A DNA stretch of 64,000 nt from Spirosoma fluviale (GCF_900230225.1 NZ_OCNH01000004.1:408708-472707), one strand, 5' to 3'. Shown: positions 1-9,946, counted from the first letter of the stretch. Made by a program: numbers and translations. The notes: generated from the sequence alone by a model not told the origin.

Positions 1-971
1 TTCTGGGTAACCTCCTTCGTCCAGTCGGTATTGTAATTGCCATCCGGAAAACGCTGCTTATCATTAAGTGATGCAGTTCCCTTAATTTGAGAAACAGCAT
101 CCCGATACCCTTGAGCGTCCAGCATTTCATACCGCCGGGAAATGGTCGATACCCCTACGTAGTTGTTAAAGGAGACCGTTGTTTTACCTGCTTTACCACG
201 CTTGGTAGTAATCAGGATAACGCCGTTAGCAGCCCGTGAACCATAAATAGCGGCAGCCGAGGCATCTTTCAACACGTCCATCGACTCGATGTCGGAAGGA
301 GAAATCGTGTTGATAGGAACACCGATCATACCGTCTACCACATAAAGTGGATCAGAACCACCGGCCAGCGAGGTGTAGCCACGCAGACGAACGGTGGGCT
401 GCTGGTTAGGATCGCCCGAAGGAGCCGTAATAACCAGACCTGCTACTTTACCCTGAATAGCTTGCAGTGGGTTTGGGTTTACCCCAGCGTTGAAATCCTT
501 GGCAGTTACCTGTACCACAGAGCCGGTCAGGTCTTTCCGTTTTGCCGTACCATAACCAACCACGACTACTTCGTCGAGGGCTTTGGTATCGTCCGATAAT
601 TTCACATCCACCGTCGAGCGGTTGCCAACAACTACTTCCTGCGACGTATAGCCAATGAAGCTCAACACAATCGTTGCGTTATCTGGCACGTTAGCCAGCG
701 AATACTTTCCATCAGCGTCGGTGTTGGTACCCCGCTGCGTGCCTTTGAGCTGTACACTTACACCGGGCAGCGATGCGCCCGCTGGATCAGTCACTTTACC
801 CGTTACAGTGCGGCCCTGTGCCCATGCTGCCGAATTGCTCAACAGCAGTACCATTACCAGCATCGACAGAAAGCTAACCAATGCTTTCCGTTTGACTGAC
901 TGGGGTTGGCGTTCACCAACCTGACCTACGTTGCCACCGAAGCGGTTCATTTTGTAGGAGTTGTTCATCAT
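1..971 (-). CDS. SusC/RagA-type TonB-dependent outer-membrane receptor, N-terminal part (gene runs off the window)
   Basis: The reading frame is open from an ATG ATG pair at 966-971 to the window edge, about 323 codons. In order it shows a cytoplasmic N-tail of about 30 residues, a signal peptide ending near AWAQ, a carboxypeptidase-like regulatory beta-sandwich (VTGKVTDPAGASLPGVSV, then VLSFIGYTSQEV), the DDTKALDEVVVVGYG segment that serves as TonB box in this family, and the start of the plug domain (LRGYTSLAGGSDPLYVVDG, VLKDASAAAIYG). Family knowledge: such receptors import oligomers across the outer membrane together with a SusD lipoprotein; the expected partner would lie outside the window. 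The first ~130 residues and the upstream leader are close to those of the SusC gene at 6833-9946, so the two genes look like diverged duplicates. The substrate cannot be told. Confidence 0.93.
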   Translation of the reverse strand, partial: MMNNSYKMNRFGGNVGQVGERQPQSVKRKALVSFLSMLVMVLLLSNSAAWAQGRTVTGKVTDPAGASLPGVSVQLKGTQRGTNTDADGKYSLANVPDNATIVLSFIGYTSQEVVVGNRSTVDVKLSDDTKALDEVVVVGYGTAKRKDLTGSVVQVTAKDFNAGVNPNPLQAIQGKVAGLVITAPSGDPNQQPTVRLRGYTSLAGGSDPLYVVDGMIGVPINTISPSDIESMDVLKDASAAAIYGSRAANGVILITTKRGKAGKTTVSFNNYVGVSTISRRYEMLDAQGYRDAVSQIKGTASLNDKQRFPDGNYNTDWTKEVTQ

Positions 972-1520
972 AGGTTTTTTGTAAAAATGAATGGATTGTG
1001 ATTCCTGGTTGATGCTTAGTTTGCTATATAAGTTCTATTTGGCTAATAGTATACACCCATCACATACAATGCTTTTTGTAGAGTTTATTGTATTAAAATG
1101 ACTAGAAATTATTGAACTAAACCCGAACCATGTGGCGAATTACATCATGTTCAGAATAAAATACAAATTATCATGGTCAATATCGTCTCAGCCAGCGTCA
1201 ATATTGAGTCATAATTAATGTTAAAAATTATAAATAAAACAGGATTATGTATAGATTAAAAATTGCTTATTTACTTGATTGATAACTATACAGCAATATA
1301 AGTACAAAGTCGATATTGTACTATTACAATAAGTATTAATTCGACTACGTATAAGTAATTACCTTATTTTTTTTTGAGGGTAAACCCTAAGCAGATCCCC
1401 ATTTACTGTCGATACATGAGTTAAGACCTCTATTAAACAAAGAGTTGATTAAATAGTAAGGATCAGACAGCTATGTATTACTTCAACTATTACTATACAC
1501 TAAATAAGAAACATAGTACT
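972..1520. promoter_or_regulatory. A+T-rich intergenic region with leader of the partial susC gene
   Basis: There is no convincing gene here. On the minus strand it must hold the promoter and a leader of about 160 nt for the susC gene that starts at 971. The block 1133-1151 (TGGCGAATTACATCATGTT on the plus strand) recurs at 10107-10125 in front of the other susC gene at the same distance from the start codon. Read on the minus strand, a TTTG lies 21 bases before a TAATTCG. This resembles the Bacteroidota -33/-7 promoter only loosely. Confidence 0.5.
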
Positions 1521-1558
1521 AAAAAGCTTATCTCCTGTGTTTGGGAGGACACAGGAGT
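1521..1558 (-). terminator. Rho-independent terminator after the CRTAC1-like gene
   Basis: The perfect 8-bp arms CTCCTGTG (1532-1539) and CACAGGAG (1550-1557) are followed on the minus strand by a T-rich stretch (AGCTTTTTAG). It lies about 35 bases after the stop codon of the CRTAC1-like gene and fits as the end of the susC-susD-CRTAC1 operon. Confidence 0.7.
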
Positions 1559-1589
1559 TGTAACTAGCTCGTCTGTGAGCGGAATGAGT

Positions 1590-4500
1590 CTACCTGAGTT
1601 GCATGGCCACCTTCTGCTTTTGAGGAACCACTGGACTGCCAACCGAAAAAACCTGCGCTTTGTCGTTGTTTTTTGCCAGTACAACAAACTGTTTACCGTT
1701 CTGGCTACGACCCGTCTGCATCCGTCGGACCTGTCCACGTACGAAAAAGCCCGTCTCAGACGGCTTAGTGGCTACAAAGCTCCCTTTGCCATTGCCAGTT
1801 AACAGCAGCCCGAAATTGGCATCATAACGCCCTACTTCAGTCAATACATCGAAGAAGTTACCGGCCAGCAGAATGTCCAGTTTACCATCGCCATTGTAGT
1901 CATTGGTGAGAACAGCGTGAATCGGGGAGGTTTGTGCCTGCACAGGTAAGGCCTTACGGATAAAGTTGCCTTTGCCGTCGTTGATCAGCATCGACGTTTC
2001 TGCCGTTTGCACTGTTCTGACGGTCATTCCCTGCCGCTGCTGGGCAGAAAAAATATCCTCGAAGCTGGCTTTGGCGTAATCGACATGCTTGAGGTATTTG
2101 GTTTTAATGGATGGTATCCGTTTCTGTAAGTCCGGCTTCTGCACCATGACACATTCGCGGGTTTCCACGGTTCCATCGCGGCCGTCGGTAGTTGGTCTGA
2201 AACAGGTGATAATTTGATCGTAGGAGCCATTCTGATCAAAGTCATTGCTGTATAGATGAGCGGGTTCATTTTCCGATGCGACCATGCGACTATTAAGGCC
2301 CAGATTACCCGCTACGAAATCTATATCACCATCATTGTCTAGGTCGGCCGCATGTAAGGTATTCCACCAGCCGCCAGTGTTAGCCAGGTTTTCACTAGCT
2401 ACCTGTTCAAACGCTTTACCGCCTTTGTTTTTAAGCACTATAATAGGCATCCAGTCCCCAACTAGTACCAGATCAGGGTAGCGATCATTATCAATATCCG
2501 CCCAAACGGCATCTGTGACCATGCCAATATCGGCCGAAAAAGGCATGAGTTCTTTGGTGGCCTTACGAAAATTGCCTTTGCCATCGTTTACCAACAGTAG
2601 TTGATCCGGGTTTTGACCGTATCGACCCGGATTCATCCGTGCCCCTATGAACAGGTCCTGGTCACCGTCGAGGTCAAAATCAGCAGCGACTACGCAGGAA
2701 TTACTCGCTAATGTGCGTGGCAGGGTTCTATCCCAGGTGAGATGCCCTTTTCCGTCATTCCGATAGAAACGGTCAGCTGTATACGTCGAGTCAGTAAACT
2801 CATTTCCACCCGTGGCAACGTACAAATCCAGGTCTTTGTCGCCATCGGCATCGAAGAAAGTAGCGGCTACATCTTCCGTATAAATGGCATCGAGCAAAAA
2901 CGGTTGTTTTTGTAGGTAAAACGTGCCATCGGGCCGCTGAACGTACAAGGACCGGGGCATATCAACGGCTCCGCCCAGGAATACATCGTCCAAGCCATCG
3001 CCATTGACATCGCCAACGGCCATCGCAGGCCCTTCGCGCGACAACATTTGCTTCAGCAACCCATCGCGGTCATAATCAACGAACTCATTTTCTTTATGGA
3101 CATAGTTTAGTTTCGATGCTTCCGTTACATCCTGAAACAATTGATTTTTGGCGGGCAAAGACGCCGTAAACGTGGCCCGTTGATCCGCATTTTTATGTGC
3201 CAGCGCTAAAGTAGTATTGGCTTTCGGTTGCTGAATAAGCTGCTTCCGATCATCCGGCCAGATAACCACCAGCGAATCAATGCGCGGATTAGTATCCAGT
3301 CCAAACACCATCGTCAGATCGACCGACGATTCGAATCCCCGGTTGGGCATCTGCTGCAAAAACTGCGTCTGTGGCTTACCATCGGCGTCTTTCTGATACA
3401 CGTACACTTTAGCGCCAATAGCGTTCCGGTTGTAGCCGTAGCCGTCGAGTTTTACGCGCAGGAAGTTCTTATGGTTCTTCTCGACCGATGTGTTGGCGAA
3501 GATCGACACTGGTGCATCGTTGTTGTTAACAACCAGATCCAGATCGCCGTCGTTATCCAGGTCGCCGTAAGCCGACCCGTTGGAGAATGAGGGCTCACCT
3601 AATCCCCATTCGACGGCCTTGTTCTCGTATTTCATGCCATCGCCCTCATTTCGAAACGCATAATTGGGCAACGGACGTGATCCCATTTTATCGACGTATT
3701 CCTTGTAGTCGAACTTCTTGGTACCTTCAATCATAGGTTGTAGATCGGGGTTGCTGGCCAGAAATGCCATATAATCCTGATCGGTAAGGTCTTTCAGGAT
3801 ACCATTGGCCACGAAAATATCCTTTCGGCCGTCCATATCCATATCGAACAACAAAGCGCCCCAGCTCCAGTCGGTGGCCGATGTACCCGCCATGCGACCG
3901 ATTTCCGAGAACGTACCGTCGCCGTTATTCAGGTGCAGCATATTACGCGAATCCTGGAAGAAGAAGTCACGGGATTCCTTCAGTTTCCCCAGTTCGTAAC
4001 TCTCGAAGGCGGTGGTCGTTTTCAGTCGGTAATCATCATCGGGCAGCATGTCCGTCACGAAAATATCGAGGTTGCCGTCGTTGTTTACATCGGCAATATC
4101 GGCCCCCATAGACGCCAGACTGATGTGCCCCATCTGGTTCTCAATATCTTCCTTAAAGGTGCCGTCGTGGTTATTGATATAGAGGTAGTCGCGTTCGTAG
4201 AAATCATTGGAAATGTAAATATCCAGCCAGTTATCGTTGTTGACATCGCCAATGGTAATGCCCAGCCCAAAGCCAATCAAACTCCCATAAATCCCGGCCT
4301 CCTCCGAAACATCCACAAACATCGTCCCATCTCCCTTCTCATTCTTTTTACTCCTCCCGGATGGCTCCTCACTCCTCGCTCCTAACTCCTCACTCCTATT
4401 ACGAAACAACTTATGCCCCCCCAACCGATCCCGCGTTTCACGCGTGTTGGCGTACCCTAACCGATCCATGGGCGTAAAACTGTTGTTGAGCAGGTACATG

Positions 4501-5054
4501 TCTAAATCGCCGTCGCGGTCGTAGTCAAAGAAGGCGGCATGGGTCGAAAAACCACCATCCCACAGGCCGTACTCTTTGGCTCTTTCGGTAAAAACAGGCA
4601 CCCCATTTTTTACTCCCTCATTGATATACAATTGATTACCCCGTTCGTCGCGGCTGCCTGAATTGCAAACGTAAATATCGAGCAGCCCATCGCCGTTCAC
4701 ATCAGCAAAGGTGACGCCTGTAGACCAGAATTTCTTGCCGATGATACCCGCCTGCTTCGTCACATCGGTAAAGGTCATGCTCCCTTTGTTGAGATACAGT
4801 TTATTCTCCTCAAAATTGGACGTCAGGAACAGATCGGGCAGGCCATCGTTATTGACATCGCCAATAGCGACGCCCCCTCCGTTATAAAAGTTACGGTAAT
4901 TGAAAATATTGAAATTCTTCTTATCCAGACTCCTATTTACAAAATCGACCCCCGTTTCTTCGGCTGTCAACTTCACGAACAGCGGGTCCGGTTGTTTTTG
5001 GCAAGCGAGCAGGGTGAAGAGGGTGATGGCGAGCAGGATGAGTTTGTTGAGCAT
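1590..5054 (-). CDS. VCBS/FG-GAP repeat lipoprotein with ASPIC/UnbV domain (CRTAC1 family)
   Basis: The protein has 1154 residues if started at the ATG at 5054. That start gives a lipoprotein signal with Cys18 (LLAC); the frame is open further upstream but lacks a better start. Many FG-GAP/VCBS blades of the type GDVNNDGLPDLF, DIYVSNDF and DLDNDGDLDLVV run along the protein, with their Ca-binding DxDxDG loops. An ASPIC/UnbV segment lies around residues 520-620 (FLRVKLDGYGYNRNAIGAKV). Family members are surface beta-propeller proteins; in Cytophagales they often sit beside SusC/SusD pairs, as here, which suggests a cell-surface binding or processing role, but no activity is established. Oddity: residues ~220-236 (RSEELGARSEEPSGRSK) interrupt an FG-GAP repeat and come from a DNA repeat also found in the FAD oxidase gene. 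The gene lies 101 bases after susD. Confidence 0.9.
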   Translation of the reverse strand: MLNKLILLAITLFTLLACQKQPDPLFVKLTAEETGVDFVNRSLDKKNFNIFNYRNFYNGGGVAIGDVNNDGLPDLFLTSNFEENKLYLNKGSMTFTDVTKQAGIIGKKFWSTGVTFADVNGDGLLDIYVCNSGSRDERGNQLYINEGVKNGVPVFTERAKEYGLWDGGFSTHAAFFDYDRDGDLDMYLLNNSFTPMDRLGYANTRETRDRLGGHKLFRNRSEELGARSEEPSGRSKKNEKGDGTMFVDVSEEAGIYGSLIGFGLGITIGDVNNDNWLDIYISNDFYERDYLYINNHDGTFKEDIENQMGHISLASMGADIADVNNDGNLDIFVTDMLPDDDYRLKTTTAFESYELGKLKESRDFFFQDSRNMLHLNNGDGTFSEIGRMAGTSATDWSWGALLFDMDMDGRKDIFVANGILKDLTDQDYMAFLASNPDLQPMIEGTKKFDYKEYVDKMGSRPLPNYAFRNEGDGMKYENKAVEWGLGEPSFSNGSAYGDLDNDGDLDLVVNNNDAPVSIFANTSVEKNHKNFLRVKLDGYGYNRNAIGAKVYVYQKDADGKPQTQFLQQMPNRGFESSVDLTMVFGLDTNPRIDSLVVIWPDDRKQLIQQPKANTTLALAHKNADQRATFTASLPAKNQLFQDVTEASKLNYVHKENEFVDYDRDGLLKQMLSREGPAMAVGDVNGDGLDDVFLGGAVDMPRSLYVQRPDGTFYLQKQPFLLDAIYTEDVAATFFDADGDKDLDLYVATGGNEFTDSTYTADRFYRNDGKGHLTWDRTLPRTLASNSCVVAADFDLDGDQDLFIGARMNPGRYGQNPDQLLLVNDGKGNFRKATKELMPFSADIGMVTDAVWADIDNDRYPDLVLVGDWMPIIVLKNKGGKAFEQVASENLANTGGWWNTLHAADLDNDGDIDFVAGNLGLNSRMVASENEPAHLYSNDFDQNGSYDQIITCFRPTTDGRDGTVETRECVMVQKPDLQKRIPSIKTKYLKHVDYAKASFEDIFSAQQRQGMTVRTVQTAETSMLINDGKGNFIRKALPVQAQTSPIHAVLTNDYNGDGKLDILLAGNFFDVLTEVGRYDANFGLLLTGNGKGSFVATKPSETGFFVRGQVRRMQTGRSQNGKQFVVLAKNNDKAQVFSVGSPVVPQKQKVAMQLR
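4351..4397 (-). repeat. Copy A of an in-frame repeat element (half of a palindrome)
   Basis: The plus strand reads as CT-rich words around CCCGGATGGCTCCTCACTCC and CGCTCCTAACTCCTC. The block matches the right arm of the larger palindromic copy at 13040-13152 with about three differences in 42 bases. In the coding (minus) direction it encodes RSEELGARSEEPSG, the same reading frame as the left arm of the other copy. It is in frame and does not break the host gene. Confidence 0.8.
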
Positions 5055-5098
5055 GGGTGTTGTGGTAATGGGATCTTTGGGGTAGCTCTTCACAAAAG

Positions 5099-5130
5099 CA
5101 AACAGCAGCCCACGATCAGGCTGCTGTTTG
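5099..5130 (-). terminator. Hairpin between susD and the CRTAC1-like gene
   Basis: Perfect 12-bp inverted repeat CAAACAGCAGCC / GGCTGCTGTTTG with an 8-base loop, 25 bases after the susD stop on the minus strand and followed by CTTTTGTG. It could be a partial terminator or an mRNA-stabilising hairpin inside the operon; the T-run is weak. Confidence 0.55.
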
Positions 5131-5155
5131 ACAATACAATTGGCAACTTCCGCAA

Positions 5156-6745
5156 TCAATAACCTGGATTTTGTGGTTGCAGATTCGGGTTACTGTCGAT
5201 GGCCTGTTGCGGGAACGGGAACAGCACCGCCGTAGCAGGTGAAGTCGTTGGACGCTGATCGACGGGGTTCAGGAACGTGCCAAAGCGAATTTCATCGCTC
5301 CGGCGCCAGCCTTCCCAGTACAACTCACGACCGCGCTCGGCCAATACAGCAGGCAGATCAATGGTCGAAGCGGCCGTTGCTCCACGCGTTGTGCGGAGGT
5401 TGTTAACGATCGTAGCAGCAGTTTGGCCTTGTGGATCAGTGCCCCCGCGTAAAATAGCCTCTGCTTTCATGAGCAACACATCAGCGTAACGCAGGAATAC
5501 GTAGTCGTTGGTTGGGTTGTTGTACGTCAGCGGGTTAGGCAGGTACTTTACAACCCGGATACCCTGCACTTCGTTGGCCAGGGCGATGTTGACCTGTGGC
5601 GTGAACACCAGCGGATTACCACTGCGGTCTTTCAGAGGGACAGGACCGGCAGGACCGGTAGGGCCATACTGCTGACCAACCTGGAAACCAGCCGTAATAC
5701 CCGTTGCTGGTGTAAGATCGGCGGGCTGCGCACCCCGACGTTCATCCGTCGCTTCGAAGCTGTTGTAGAAATCAGCCAGTGTCGTGAAGCCGTTCCAGGC
5801 ACCAATATACTGGTTGTAGTGCTCCGTCATGAAATAACGGTTCTGCACACTACCCGGCTGCGCCGTTGACGTGTTCTGAATGGTGAAAATCAGCTCTTTT
5901 GACCGCTGGTCGTTATCCCAGTGAAAGTTGTCGTAGTAGCTGCCTCTTGGCGCCAGAGCAAACTTGCCGGAAGCAATTACCTGATTGGCAAAGTACACGG
6001 CTGAGTCCATATCGGCTTTGGCAAACGTAAATGGACCTGCCGGAGTTGTTGGCGATTGGTTATACACCGCCCGGTTCAGATACACTTTCGCCAGCATAGC
6101 CGCTGCCGCTTCCTTGCTGGCTACGTTTGCGGTTGCCTGCGTATAGGCTGGCAACACATTAAAAGCAGCCCGTAAGTCGCTGATCACGAAATTAGTAGCG
6201 GCCTGTCGGCTCAGTACTGCCGGATTGGCATCGGCCGCATCCGTTACCTGACGAACCGGCACCCGGCCCCACAGGTCGACAATGCTCGACGTAAAGAAGC
6301 CGCGCAGAAACTGCGCCTGAGCAACCAACTGAGTATTGGAGCCAGCTGCAAAAATAGCCTGCGAGGCCCGGAAAGCACCCGTGTTCAGGTCATTCCAGGC
6401 GTTGAGGATTTCAATGTGCTGTGAATCCCAGGTATGCTGGTGTAGCTTGCGCCAAACCCCGAAATCGTCCCAGTCGGTACCGCGGGTTGGACCCATCATT
6501 TCGTCGGACGGGTGCTCCTGCAAGGCGTAAGCACGTCCCTGGCTGTTTGCAATCGGATTAAGTGCCTGATAAGCGCCCTGTAAGGTAGCCACCGGGTCGA
6601 GCCGGATTGACCCCTGCGTAGCATCTGTTGACGAAAGTGATCCGAACACCTTATCGTCCAGGTTGGTACAACCATTGATGCCTACACTACCCACCAGCAG
6701 GGTGGCAGTCAACAGGCCAACAGTCTTATAATTAAATGAATTCAT
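5156..6745 (-). CDS. RagB/SusD family nutrient-uptake outer-membrane lipoprotein
   Basis: This 529-residue protein starts with a signal ending in a lipobox-like INGC (Cys26), consistent with a surface-exposed lipoprotein. It shows SusD family traits: a TPR-rich N-half (ATLQGAYQALNPIAN, AQAQFLRGFFTSSIVDLWGRVPV), the ASKEAAAAMLAKVYLNRA helix, and the C-terminal motif DYVFLRYADVLLMKAEAILRGG followed by ERGRELYWEGWRRSDEIRFG. It sits 87 bases after the SusC receptor gene and surely forms the lid of that transporter. The ligand is unknown; no glycoside hydrolase gene is nearby to hint at a polysaccharide. Confidence 0.95.
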   Translation of the reverse strand: MNSFNYKTVGLLTATLLVGSVGINGCTNLDDKVFGSLSSTDATQGSIRLDPVATLQGAYQALNPIANSQGRAYALQEHPSDEMMGPTRGTDWDDFGVWRKLHQHTWDSQHIEILNAWNDLNTGAFRASQAIFAAGSNTQLVAQAQFLRGFFTSSIVDLWGRVPVRQVTDAADANPAVLSRQAATNFVISDLRAAFNVLPAYTQATANVASKEAAAAMLAKVYLNRAVYNQSPTTPAGPFTFAKADMDSAVYFANQVIASGKFALAPRGSYYDNFHWDNDQRSKELIFTIQNTSTAQPGSVQNRYFMTEHYNQYIGAWNGFTTLADFYNSFEATDERRGAQPADLTPATGITAGFQVGQQYGPTGPAGPVPLKDRSGNPLVFTPQVNIALANEVQGIRVVKYLPNPLTYNNPTNDYVFLRYADVLLMKAEAILRGGTDPQGQTAATIVNNLRTTRGATAASTIDLPAVLAERGRELYWEGWRRSDEIRFGTFLNPVDQRPTTSPATAVLFPFPQQAIDSNPNLQPQNPGY

Positions 6746-6771
6746 ATCGTTGAAATTGTAAGTGGTCTTTT

Positions 6772-6819
6772 GTCTTCGGCCGTGTTTGTATCCGAAACTG
6801 CATAAACACGGCCGAAGAC
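6772..6819 (-). repeat. Strong intercistronic hairpin between susC and susD
   Basis: A perfect 16-bp inverted repeat (GTCTTCGGCCGTGTTT at 6772-6787 and its complement at 6804-6819, 16-base loop) fills the short gap between the susC stop and the susD start. No T-run follows it, so it is not a classical terminator. An RNA-processing or 3'-end-protecting hairpin that sets different susC and susD mRNA levels is a reasonable inference. Confidence 0.7.
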
Positions 6820-6832
6820 CTCTGATGGTTGA

Positions 6833-9800
6833 TTAGAACCCAACATTTAAGCCTAAGGTCACCGTGCGGGGCGTTGGATACGGCGTATAGTCGATACCCA
6901 GCGATGGAATTCCGTTTCCATTTCCGTTGAACGTAACCGTGTTCACATCCGGATTCAGGCCGGTATAGCCCGTGAAAATGAACAGATTCTGACCCGTGAG
7001 CGACAGCGATAGCGACTTGGCAAACCCACCTTCCGGCAGATCGAACCGGCGCGAAATGGTCAGGTTGGTAATCCGCACATAATCACTTTTCTCCAGGAAG
7101 CGGGTCGATACCGATGCCGGATTCAAGCCGTTTTCATTGCTGTTCGCTACGTCATAGGTTACGTTACGGGCATTTTTGAGCGCACCTTTCGCAAACAGGG
7201 CATTGGCCGTGTTATTGTAGATCTTACCGCCAAACTGACCATTAACGAACAGGCTCGCCGTCCAGGCTCCAAACGTAAAGTTGTTGGTCAGACCCAGCCG
7301 CAACTTGGCAAATGGGCTGCCCTGATACGTCGACCGGCCGTCATCTGCATAGGTAGAATACCCGTTAGCATCGAAACCGGTAAACTTGGGAATGAAGAAG
7401 GCAAATGGGGGATACCCACTGGTGATCCGTTCAGCATAAGCACCCGAAAGACCCTGACCGCTGATGGCACCCACAGCCTGATCCGTACCAATACCCTGCG
7501 CCTTGATATCGAGCGTAGTCAGGTTGAATACCGCTTCCCAGCCAAACTGCGGCTTTTGGAAGACCTGATAAATCAGGTTCAGCTCAATTCCCTGGCTCAC
7601 AATCTGGCCGGGCAGGTTGATCCATTTGTAGTTTACCGGAGCAGGCTGGGCATAGAATACCTGAAGCAGTGTGTTAGTACCCGCGCGGTGATAATAGTCG
7701 ATCGAACCGGATAGCTGGCCTTTCAGAACACTAAAGTCAATCCCCGCACCGGTTGTCGTGTTTTGCTCCCACTTCAGGTCCGGGTTAGGGTTGTTCTGCT
7801 GAATCTGCGAACCGGAGCTATTGTAGGTATAGATAATTTTCGAAGCACCACCCGTGAAATCCTGGTTACCCACGATACCGTAGTTTGCCCGAATTTTGAG
7901 GTCATCGAAAATATTTTTCGGGATAAAGCTTTCCTGCGATATCCGCCACGCACCCGCTACCGATGGGAATGTACCATACTTGTTGTTCACCCCAAAGCGC
8001 GATGAGCCATCCACCCGCACAGTTGCCGTCAGAAGATACTTCTCTTTGAAGTTGTAATTGGCTCTGCCGAAAAACGACTGTAGGTCATTCTGAGCGCGTG
8101 ACGAACCGCCCCCAATGGCCGTTCCGGTTAGGGTGTTGGCCGCCCCGATGTTATCCGTGTACGAAATCTCCGACTCATCGAATGGGAAACGGCTAGCCGC
8201 TACATAACTGGTTCGGGTACCAAATGTCTGATACGCAAACCCGGCTACAGCCTCCAGTTTACCGGGGCCAAGGTCGCGGTTGTAGTTGGCCGTATACTCA
8301 ACCAGTTTCGATAAACGGTTCAGCGAATTGATATAAGCCGCTCCGCCCAGACCCGTTGTTGGATCGGCGTACACCTGGTTAGTCACCGAGCCCAAGGGTA
8401 CGGTAAACTGACCATTCAGACGCGAATCGATGGATGTTGAGCGGGTGGACGTTGAGTTATCAATACCGAAATTTGCTTTCAGCGACAGGCCCGCGAGGAT
8501 ATTCCAGGTAGCGCTGATGTTCGCCAGTGTCCGGTTGGTTACGCCCCGGTCGTGATAATAATCGAGCATGGCGCGCGGATTTCGGTACGAACCACCCGCC
8601 AGTTGATAGTACGACGCCGTGTCGCTCGTGTTGCTGAACACCGGATAGGTTGGGTTAGCACCAATCATGGCACCAAAGAGGTTACCCAGCGCACCGGCCT
8701 GGTTGCCCGTCATGGCGTACTGGTCCGTTACCGACGAGGTCGTGGCATTAACCGCCAGCGTCAGCTTTTTATTGAACAGATCCTGCGACGCGTTGATACG
8801 CCCCGTAACCCGTTGCTGACCCGTGCCTTTCACCAAGCCCTGCTGATCCTGGTAACCCAGCGAAAACAGGTACCGCGTATCGTTCGTACCACCGCCAAAG
8901 CTGGCGTTGTAAATCTGCGAAACGCTGGTGCGCAAAATCTCATTCTGCCAGTTGGTATTGGCACCGGCATTTACCGTCGACAGGGTTGGATCGCCACCGG
9001 CGGCCTGCACACCCGCCAGAAAATCGGTAGCCGATAGAAGGTCGTACCGTTTCAACGACGAGGAAACCGCTCCCGACGCAGAGAAGTTGAACTGCGGAGC
9101 ACCGGCACGACCTTTCCGGGTCGTAATCAGTACCACACCGTTGGCACCCCGTGCGCCGTAAATAGCCGCAGCAGAGGCATCTTTCAACACCGAAATGTTC
9201 TCGATATCGCTTGGGTTCAGGAACGACAGCGGGTTACGGGCAGTGGTAGAACCTGTACCAAAATCCGGCGTACCACTGCTAAAGTCACCGCCATCGAGCG
9301 GCACTCCATCAATTACGTACAACGGCGTATTACCTCCGCGCAGCGAAACGGCACCTCGAATCTGAATGTTGTTGGCAGCACCCGGCTCACCACTGGCTGG
9401 TGTAATCTGCACACCTGCCACACGGCCCTGCAAAAGTTGCTCCGGCGAAGCAATTACCCCCTTGTTGAAATCTTTCGGTCCCAAGGTAGCTACCGATCCG
9501 GTAACGTCTTTTGCCCGTTGTGTACCATACCCAACCACCACTACTTCCTGAAGGGCTTTTGTGTCGTCGGCCAGTTGAACATCAACGGTCGTTCGATTAC
9601 CTACGGCTACCTCCTGCGTTGTGTACCCAATAAAGCTTAATACAAGCGTGGCATTATCCGGCACGTTGGTGATCGTATACACGCCCTCGCCGTTTGTATT
9701 CGTACCGCGCTGCGTTCCTTTCACCTGAATACTAACACCCGGCAAAACGGCACCGGTGGGGTCGGTTACTTTCCCCGTCACGGTGCGCTCCTGTGCCCAA

Positions 9801-9946
9801 GCTGTTGACTGACTCAACAACAAGACCATCACCAGCATCGACAGTATGCCCGAAAAAGCATTCTGTTTGATTGACTGGGGTTGGCGAGCACCAACCTGAC
9901 CTACGTTGTCACCGGATCGGTTAATTTTGTAGGATTTATTCATCAT
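6833..9946 (-). CDS. SusC/RagA-type TonB-linked outer-membrane receptor
   Basis: This 1037-residue protein is full length for the family. The double ATG at 9941-9946 is followed by about 30 polar residues, a signal peptide ending in AWAQ, a carboxypeptidase-like regulatory domain (residues ~55-135, VTGKVTDPTGAVLPGVSIQV), the conserved DDTKALQEVVVVGYGTQRAK box, a plug domain (~140-260, with GAVSLRGGNTPLYVIDGVPL and VLKDASAAAIYGARGANG), and a beta-barrel ending in the aromatic-rich TLGLNVGF. It is the first gene of a three-gene operon with susD and the CRTAC1-like lipoprotein and imports the ligand captured by SusD using TonB energy. It shares its N-terminal region and 5' leader with the partial receptor at 1-971. 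Confidence 0.96.
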   Translation of the reverse strand: MMNKSYKINRSGDNVGQVGARQPQSIKQNAFSGILSMLVMVLLLSQSTAWAQERTVTGKVTDPTGAVLPGVSIQVKGTQRGTNTNGEGVYTITNVPDNATLVLSFIGYTTQEVAVGNRTTVDVQLADDTKALQEVVVVGYGTQRAKDVTGSVATLGPKDFNKGVIASPEQLLQGRVAGVQITPASGEPGAANNIQIRGAVSLRGGNTPLYVIDGVPLDGGDFSSGTPDFGTGSTTARNPLSFLNPSDIENISVLKDASAAAIYGARGANGVVLITTRKGRAGAPQFNFSASGAVSSSLKRYDLLSATDFLAGVQAAGGDPTLSTVNAGANTNWQNEILRTSVSQIYNASFGGGTNDTRYLFSLGYQDQQGLVKGTGQQRVTGRINASQDLFNKKLTLAVNATTSSVTDQYAMTGNQAGALGNLFGAMIGANPTYPVFSNTSDTASYYQLAGGSYRNPRAMLDYYHDRGVTNRTLANISATWNILAGLSLKANFGIDNSTSTRSTSIDSRLNGQFTVPLGSVTNQVYADPTTGLGGAAYINSLNRLSKLVEYTANYNRDLGPGKLEAVAGFAYQTFGTRTSYVAASRFPFDESEISYTDNIGAANTLTGTAIGGGSSRAQNDLQSFFGRANYNFKEKYLLTATVRVDGSSRFGVNNKYGTFPSVAGAWRISQESFIPKNIFDDLKIRANYGIVGNQDFTGGASKIIYTYNSSGSQIQQNNPNPDLKWEQNTTTGAGIDFSVLKGQLSGSIDYYHRAGTNTLLQVFYAQPAPVNYKWINLPGQIVSQGIELNLIYQVFQKPQFGWEAVFNLTTLDIKAQGIGTDQAVGAISGQGLSGAYAERITSGYPPFAFFIPKFTGFDANGYSTYADDGRSTYQGSPFAKLRLGLTNNFTFGAWTASLFVNGQFGGKIYNNTANALFAKGALKNARNVTYDVANSNENGLNPASVSTRFLEKSDYVRITNLTISRRFDLPEGGFAKSLSLSLTGQNLFIFTGYTGLNPDVNTVTFNGNGNGIPSLGIDYTPYPTPRTVTLGLNVGF

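Noticed and set aside
1..9946. A polysaccharide utilisation locus
   Set aside because: Two SusC genes and a SusD are present, but no carbohydrate-active enzyme or typical regulator is in the window; the CRTAC1-type partner gives no evidence for a glycan.
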